This document shows, in pieces, positions 44,725-46,864 of a stretch of 46,864 nt of DNA; position 1 is the stretch's first letter; every line of letters begins with the position of its first letter. This stretch comes from Candidatus Sulfopaludibacter sp. SbA3 (GTDB lineage: Bacteria; Acidobacteriota; Terriglobia; Bryobacterales; Bryobacteraceae), in contig CAMDED010000051.1 of the NCBI GenBank assembly GCA_945893365.1, positions 1 through 46,864 of the forward strand. Direction: 5' to 3'. A program made the position numbers and the translations under genes. The notes beneath the pieces were generated by a model. The model saw only the letters and a program-made list of their open reading frames with translations, searched no databases and had not been told where the DNA came from.

Positions 44725-44833
44725 GTGTGGCGCGCCCGCCCCGATCAGAAGGGGATTGAAACCCAGACGCCGCCCTGCCAGACGCCGCCCTGCCAGTGTG
44801 GCGCGCCCGCCCCGATCAGAAGGGGATTGAAAC
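44725..44833 (+). CRISPR. Two-repeat CRISPR-like mini-array, no cas genes in the window
   Basis: Two identical 38-base repeats lie at 44725-44762 and 44796-44833. Each begins GTGTGGCGCGCCCGCCCCGA and ends CAGAAGGGGATTGAAAC. The ATTGAAAC end is the common 3' handle of several type I and type III CRISPR repeats, and CCCC-GATCAGAA-GGGG can fold into a small stem. The single spacer (33 bases, 44763-44795) is two tandem copies of CCAGACGCCGCCCTG plus CCA. No third repeat follows. No cas gene is present within the window on either side. It could be an orphan remnant, a distal array served in trans, or a chance tandem duplication that resembles one. Confidence 0.62.
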
Positions 44834-44866
44834 TGTAGCCGGGAGGGAGCTGTTGTCTGAAGGTCT

Positions 44867-44881
44867 CTAGGCGGGGCCTAG
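44867..44881. repeat. Perfect short hairpin before the 194-residue gene
   Basis: CTAGGC (44867-44872) and GCCTAG (44876-44881) are perfect arms with a three-base loop GGG. It begins 33 bases after the second repeat and lies just before the TTG start at 44893. There is no T run behind it. It could affect translation of the downstream gene or mark the end of the array transcript. Confidence 0.4.
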
Positions 44882-44892
44882 GCGAGAAACGT

Positions 44893-45477
44893 TTGAAGCC
44901 CTTGAAGGAAACGCTGTACCGCTGGCTCTGGCCGAATGTTTTTCGGAACCTGGACACGTTCGTGGCAAAGGCCAAACAGGCCATTTCCAGTTACGGAAAC
45001 GCTGTTGGTGAACCCGTCGGGCTCGCGGGGTTGATGGCGTTCTACGGCGAAACGGCTGCGCGTTTCTGGAGCGATATCGGCAGTCAATGGGTCTGCGTGC
45101 GGCCGATCTCGTCGTCTGCTATCGTCATCTCAATCGATGGCACCGCAAACTCCATCGATATGTCGGCGGGCACATGGCTTCCATTGAGAAGCCTGCAAGC
45201 GATCCATTGTTCCATGCCCTCCATGCGAAATGTCGACCGGACCTGGACAATCTCTGGGGTTGATCGCGAGGTGAGCGATATCATTCTCCGGAACAACAGA
45301 GCGAATCTTTGGTTCTTCATCAAAGAAGAAAAGAATGACGCAGCGAAGCAGGCATATCAAATAATTGGAGATTCATCAGGGGACACCGATTCGCTTATGA
45401 TGGTGCGAGTGCGGCCTAGCCAGCGCCCGAAATTTTGCGAAGTTATTTTTGCCGGAGCTGGGCTAACGGCGGGCTAA
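44893..45477 (+). CDS. Unrecognised 194-residue protein next to the mini-array
   Basis: The frame opens with TTG at 44893, the only start candidate near its 5' end, because a stop lies at about 44858. The protein begins MKPLKETLYRWLWPNVFRNL and contains YGNAVGEPVGLAGLMAFYGE, ISIDGTANSIDMSAGTWLPL, SGVDREVSDIILRNNRANLW and SSGDTDSLMMVRVRPSQRP. It has no signal peptide, no membrane helix and no motif I can assign. Codon use looks less GC-biased than ftsY and ribD, which suggests acquisition. It ends in a tandem pair of GGGCTAACGG units (45460-45469 and 45471-45480), the second of which contains its stop. The coding call rests on length and composition only. Confidence 0.5.
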   Translation: MKPLKETLYRWLWPNVFRNLDTFVAKAKQAISSYGNAVGEPVGLAGLMAFYGETAARFWSDIGSQWVCVRPISSSAIVISIDGTANSIDMSAGTWLPLRSLQAIHCSMPSMRNVDRTWTISGVDREVSDIILRNNRANLWFFIKEEKNDAAKQAYQIIGDSSGDTDSLMMVRVRPSQRPKFCEVIFAGAGLTAG

Positions 45478-45548
45478 CGGTTCCGCGCCCGCAACAGAAC
45501 CGTGAGCGCCGGGGAGCGGATTGAGACGTGGCAGCGCAGATCTTTCAA

Positions 45549-46618
45549 CCTGAATTCCGAAGTTGAAGCCAAAGGTTAGAGTAGACTGGGCGGATGGAAG
45601 CTGAAGGGACACGGATATTCGGCGGGCAGAAGGTGGTGTTGAAGGAGACGGGACAGAGCGCTGACGCCCTTTGGGGGGATGGTGGTGTTTCTGGAGTTTC
45701 TGAATAAGATCGGGTTTGTGAAGAAGGTGATCGAGTGTATACCGGTCAGGCATCGATCTCCGAACTCGATCCCTCCGGCGCAAACGTTTGTCGCATTTTT
45801 GGTTTCGGTAGCGGCGGGAGCGCGACGCTTCGCACAGACCAGCCGGCTGCGTGGGGACCGGGCGTTGCATGGCCTGTTGGGGATCGACCGATTTCCCAGC
45901 GACGAGACGATCCGCAATCTATTTCTTCGGTTTGGGATGGGGGAAGTGCAACGATTCTTTGAGCCGATGACGGAGTGGATGATGGAGCGCGCGCCGCAAC
46001 GGAGCGAAGGGCACAGTCCGGACTTGGATTCGACAGTATTCCAACGCCATGGACAACAACAGGAAGGAGCGCTGAAAGGCTACAACCCCGGGCGTCCGGG
46101 ACGGCTGAGTCACCATCCGCTGTTAGCGGTGCTGGCGGAAAGTCGCTTTGTGATGCACGGCTGGATGCGCAGCGGGAACAGCGGGACAGGACGAGGAGTG
46201 ACGGAATTCCTCAAGGAGGCGCTGGCGCTGTGGGGCGAACGCGGGCCGTTGCGGGTGGTGAGAGCGGATGCCGGTTTCTTCGACACGGAACTGCTGACGT
46301 TCCTGGAGGAGCGGAAGCTTGCTTACATCGTGGTGGCGCGCCTCACCAAGTACGAAAAGCGAGAAGTGACGCGTATTGTGGAGTGGCGAGCCCTGGATGA
46401 GGACTATGCGGTGGGGGAGTGTGAGATTAAGTTGATGGGCTGGAACAAGGCGCGGCGATTCGTAGTCGTGCGGGAGCACATTCGCGATTCCAAGCCGTCG
46501 GTGGGAAGGAAACCGATCGATCTGCCCGAGTACGCTTTCCGAGTGCTGGTGACCAGTTTGGCCGCAGAACCGGAAGAGAAATGGCGGGACTACAATCACC
46601 GCGCCGACAGGGAGAACC
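45549..46618 (+). mobile_element. IS1380-like relic, left part
   Basis: CCTGAATT at 45549-45556 matches the first eight bases of the IS1380 element at the start of the window, so this is taken as the left end. A transposase frame (damaged) follows, and the sequence is interrupted at about 46619 by another element. The right inverted repeat is not in the window and may lie past the inserted element. No target duplication can be tested without it. Confidence 0.65.
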
Positions 46619-46626
46619 TGTACTAG
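45594..46626 (+). pseudogene. IS1380-family transposase, frameshifted and interrupted
   Basis: The N-terminal part is encoded in one phase (ATG 45594: MEAEGTRIFGGQKVVLKETG). It continues in another phase from about 45661 as LTPFGGMVVFLEFLNKIGF, the normal IS1380 opening. One extra base near 45660 explains the shift: reading CAG AGC CTG ACG restores a single frame. The catalytic landmarks DLDSTVFQRHG, VRADAGFFDTELL and YNHRADREN follow. The end is lost where the next element begins. The residual LY-stop comes from that element. The protein differs clearly from the transposase at 226-1680, so it is a separate family member. It is inactive as it stands. Confidence 0.85.
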
Positions 46627-46864
46627 CTAATACTTGATCTGACATTTCTGATAGAATGCGCCAGAGGGGCGCGGAGAAGGAGATGTGGAAGTGAATACGG
46701 AACAGAAGATCATCAAATAAGCTCGGCGTGCTGAAGCTGGCCGAGATGTTAGGAAGTGTTTCGCAGGCCTGTAAGACGATGGGGTATTCGCGGGACAGCT
46801 TTTACCGGTTCAAGGATCTGTACGACAAAGGTGGCGAACTGGCGCTACAGGAAATCAGCCGCCG
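46619..46864 (+). mobile_element. IS481-like element, 5' part only, inserted in the relic
   Basis: The sequence beginning TGTACTAGCTAATACTTGAT at 46619 replaces the expected continuation of the IS1380 transposase (ENLIKE). TGT is the usual first triplet of IS481-type ends. A transposase start follows 70 bases on. Only 246 bases lie in the window, so the far end, its inverted repeat and the target duplication cannot be examined. Confidence 0.6.
46691..46864 (+). pseudogene. IS481-family transposase, N-terminal fragment with frameshift, runs off the window
   Basis: GTG at 46691, behind GGAGAAGGAGA, reads VNTEQKIIK and hits TAA at 46718-46720. The frame beginning AAG at 46719 then reads [20 protein letters not shown] and [20 protein letters not shown], then LALQEISRR to the edge. 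This is the helix-turn-helix N-terminus of IS481-type transposases, which normally reads as one frame. Two missing bases near 46717 (AAA AAT AAG would restore it) explain the break. The remainder, including the catalytic DDE domain, is outside the window. Confidence 0.78.

Noticed and set aside
44834-44892. Third degenerate CRISPR repeat after the second one
   Set aside because: No stretch resembling GGGGATTGAAAC or the CGCGCCC part is found there. Only the CTAGGC/GCCTAG hairpin is present.
45594-45681. Programmed frameshift in the IS1380-like transposase
   Set aside because: There is no slippery run at the shift point, IS1380 elements are not known for this, and the gene is interrupted anyway. 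A simple one-base insertion is the more economical reading.

Overview
The window looks like a chromosomal segment of a high-GC Gram-negative bacterium, most likely an Acidobacteriota member of the Bryobacter/Solibacter type. That placement is an inference. It rests on a long Oar-like TonB-dependent receptor with an N-terminal carboxypeptidase-regulatory repeat, a Rhs/YD-repeat protein with a string of spare tips, a gene whose product opens SSQRKLEAARANG, secreted M10-type metalloprotease/IPT proteins, and many IS relics. No rRNA or tRNA gene was recognised.

Positions 1-11511 hold a polymorphic-toxin island on the minus strand. In the direction of transcription it runs: a small secreted protein (11511-11107); a complete Rhs protein ending in a GIY-YIG-type nuclease tip (11070-5659); two candidate immunity genes (5668-5171 and 5128-4826); a spare Rhs tip with a different C-terminal domain (4740-3772) and a four-helix membrane protein directly behind it (3767-3357); then a second spare tip of the GIY-YIG type (about 3338-2544) with diverged copies of both immunity genes. 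The last immunity copy is cut by an IS1380-family element (2-1819). The uncut paralogue identifies the insertion point, and the window begins on what appears to be the last base of the target duplication.

Positions 11844-21607 hold a frameshifted gene, a three-gene RND efflux operon (lipoprotein adaptor and two pumps, MdtABC-like, with no outer-membrane channel gene), and, on the other strand, an ECF sigma factor overlapping a membrane protein gene. Positions 21677-28063 hold a large membrane protein and a tight minus-strand group: quinone oxidoreductase, CoA-transferase, DUF309 protein, xseA.

Positions 28607-40452 hold the TonB-dependent receptor, dctA (convergent with it), a serine-glyoxylate-type aminotransferase, a secreted protein overlapping a matrixin-like metalloprotease, a PAS histidine kinase with a receiver domain, and a type I phosphodiesterase. 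Positions 44409-40481 form a minus-strand operon, ftsY-ribD-ribE-fabG-SET, in which the first four genes overlap by 4 or 20 bases.

The last 2.4 kb is accessory again: a promoter followed by a two-repeat CRISPR-like mini-array without cas genes, an unrecognised 194-residue protein, and an IS1380-like relic interrupted by the start of an IS481-like element that runs off the window. The strongest candidates for a less described system are the Rhs tip/immunity archive and the orphan mini-array.
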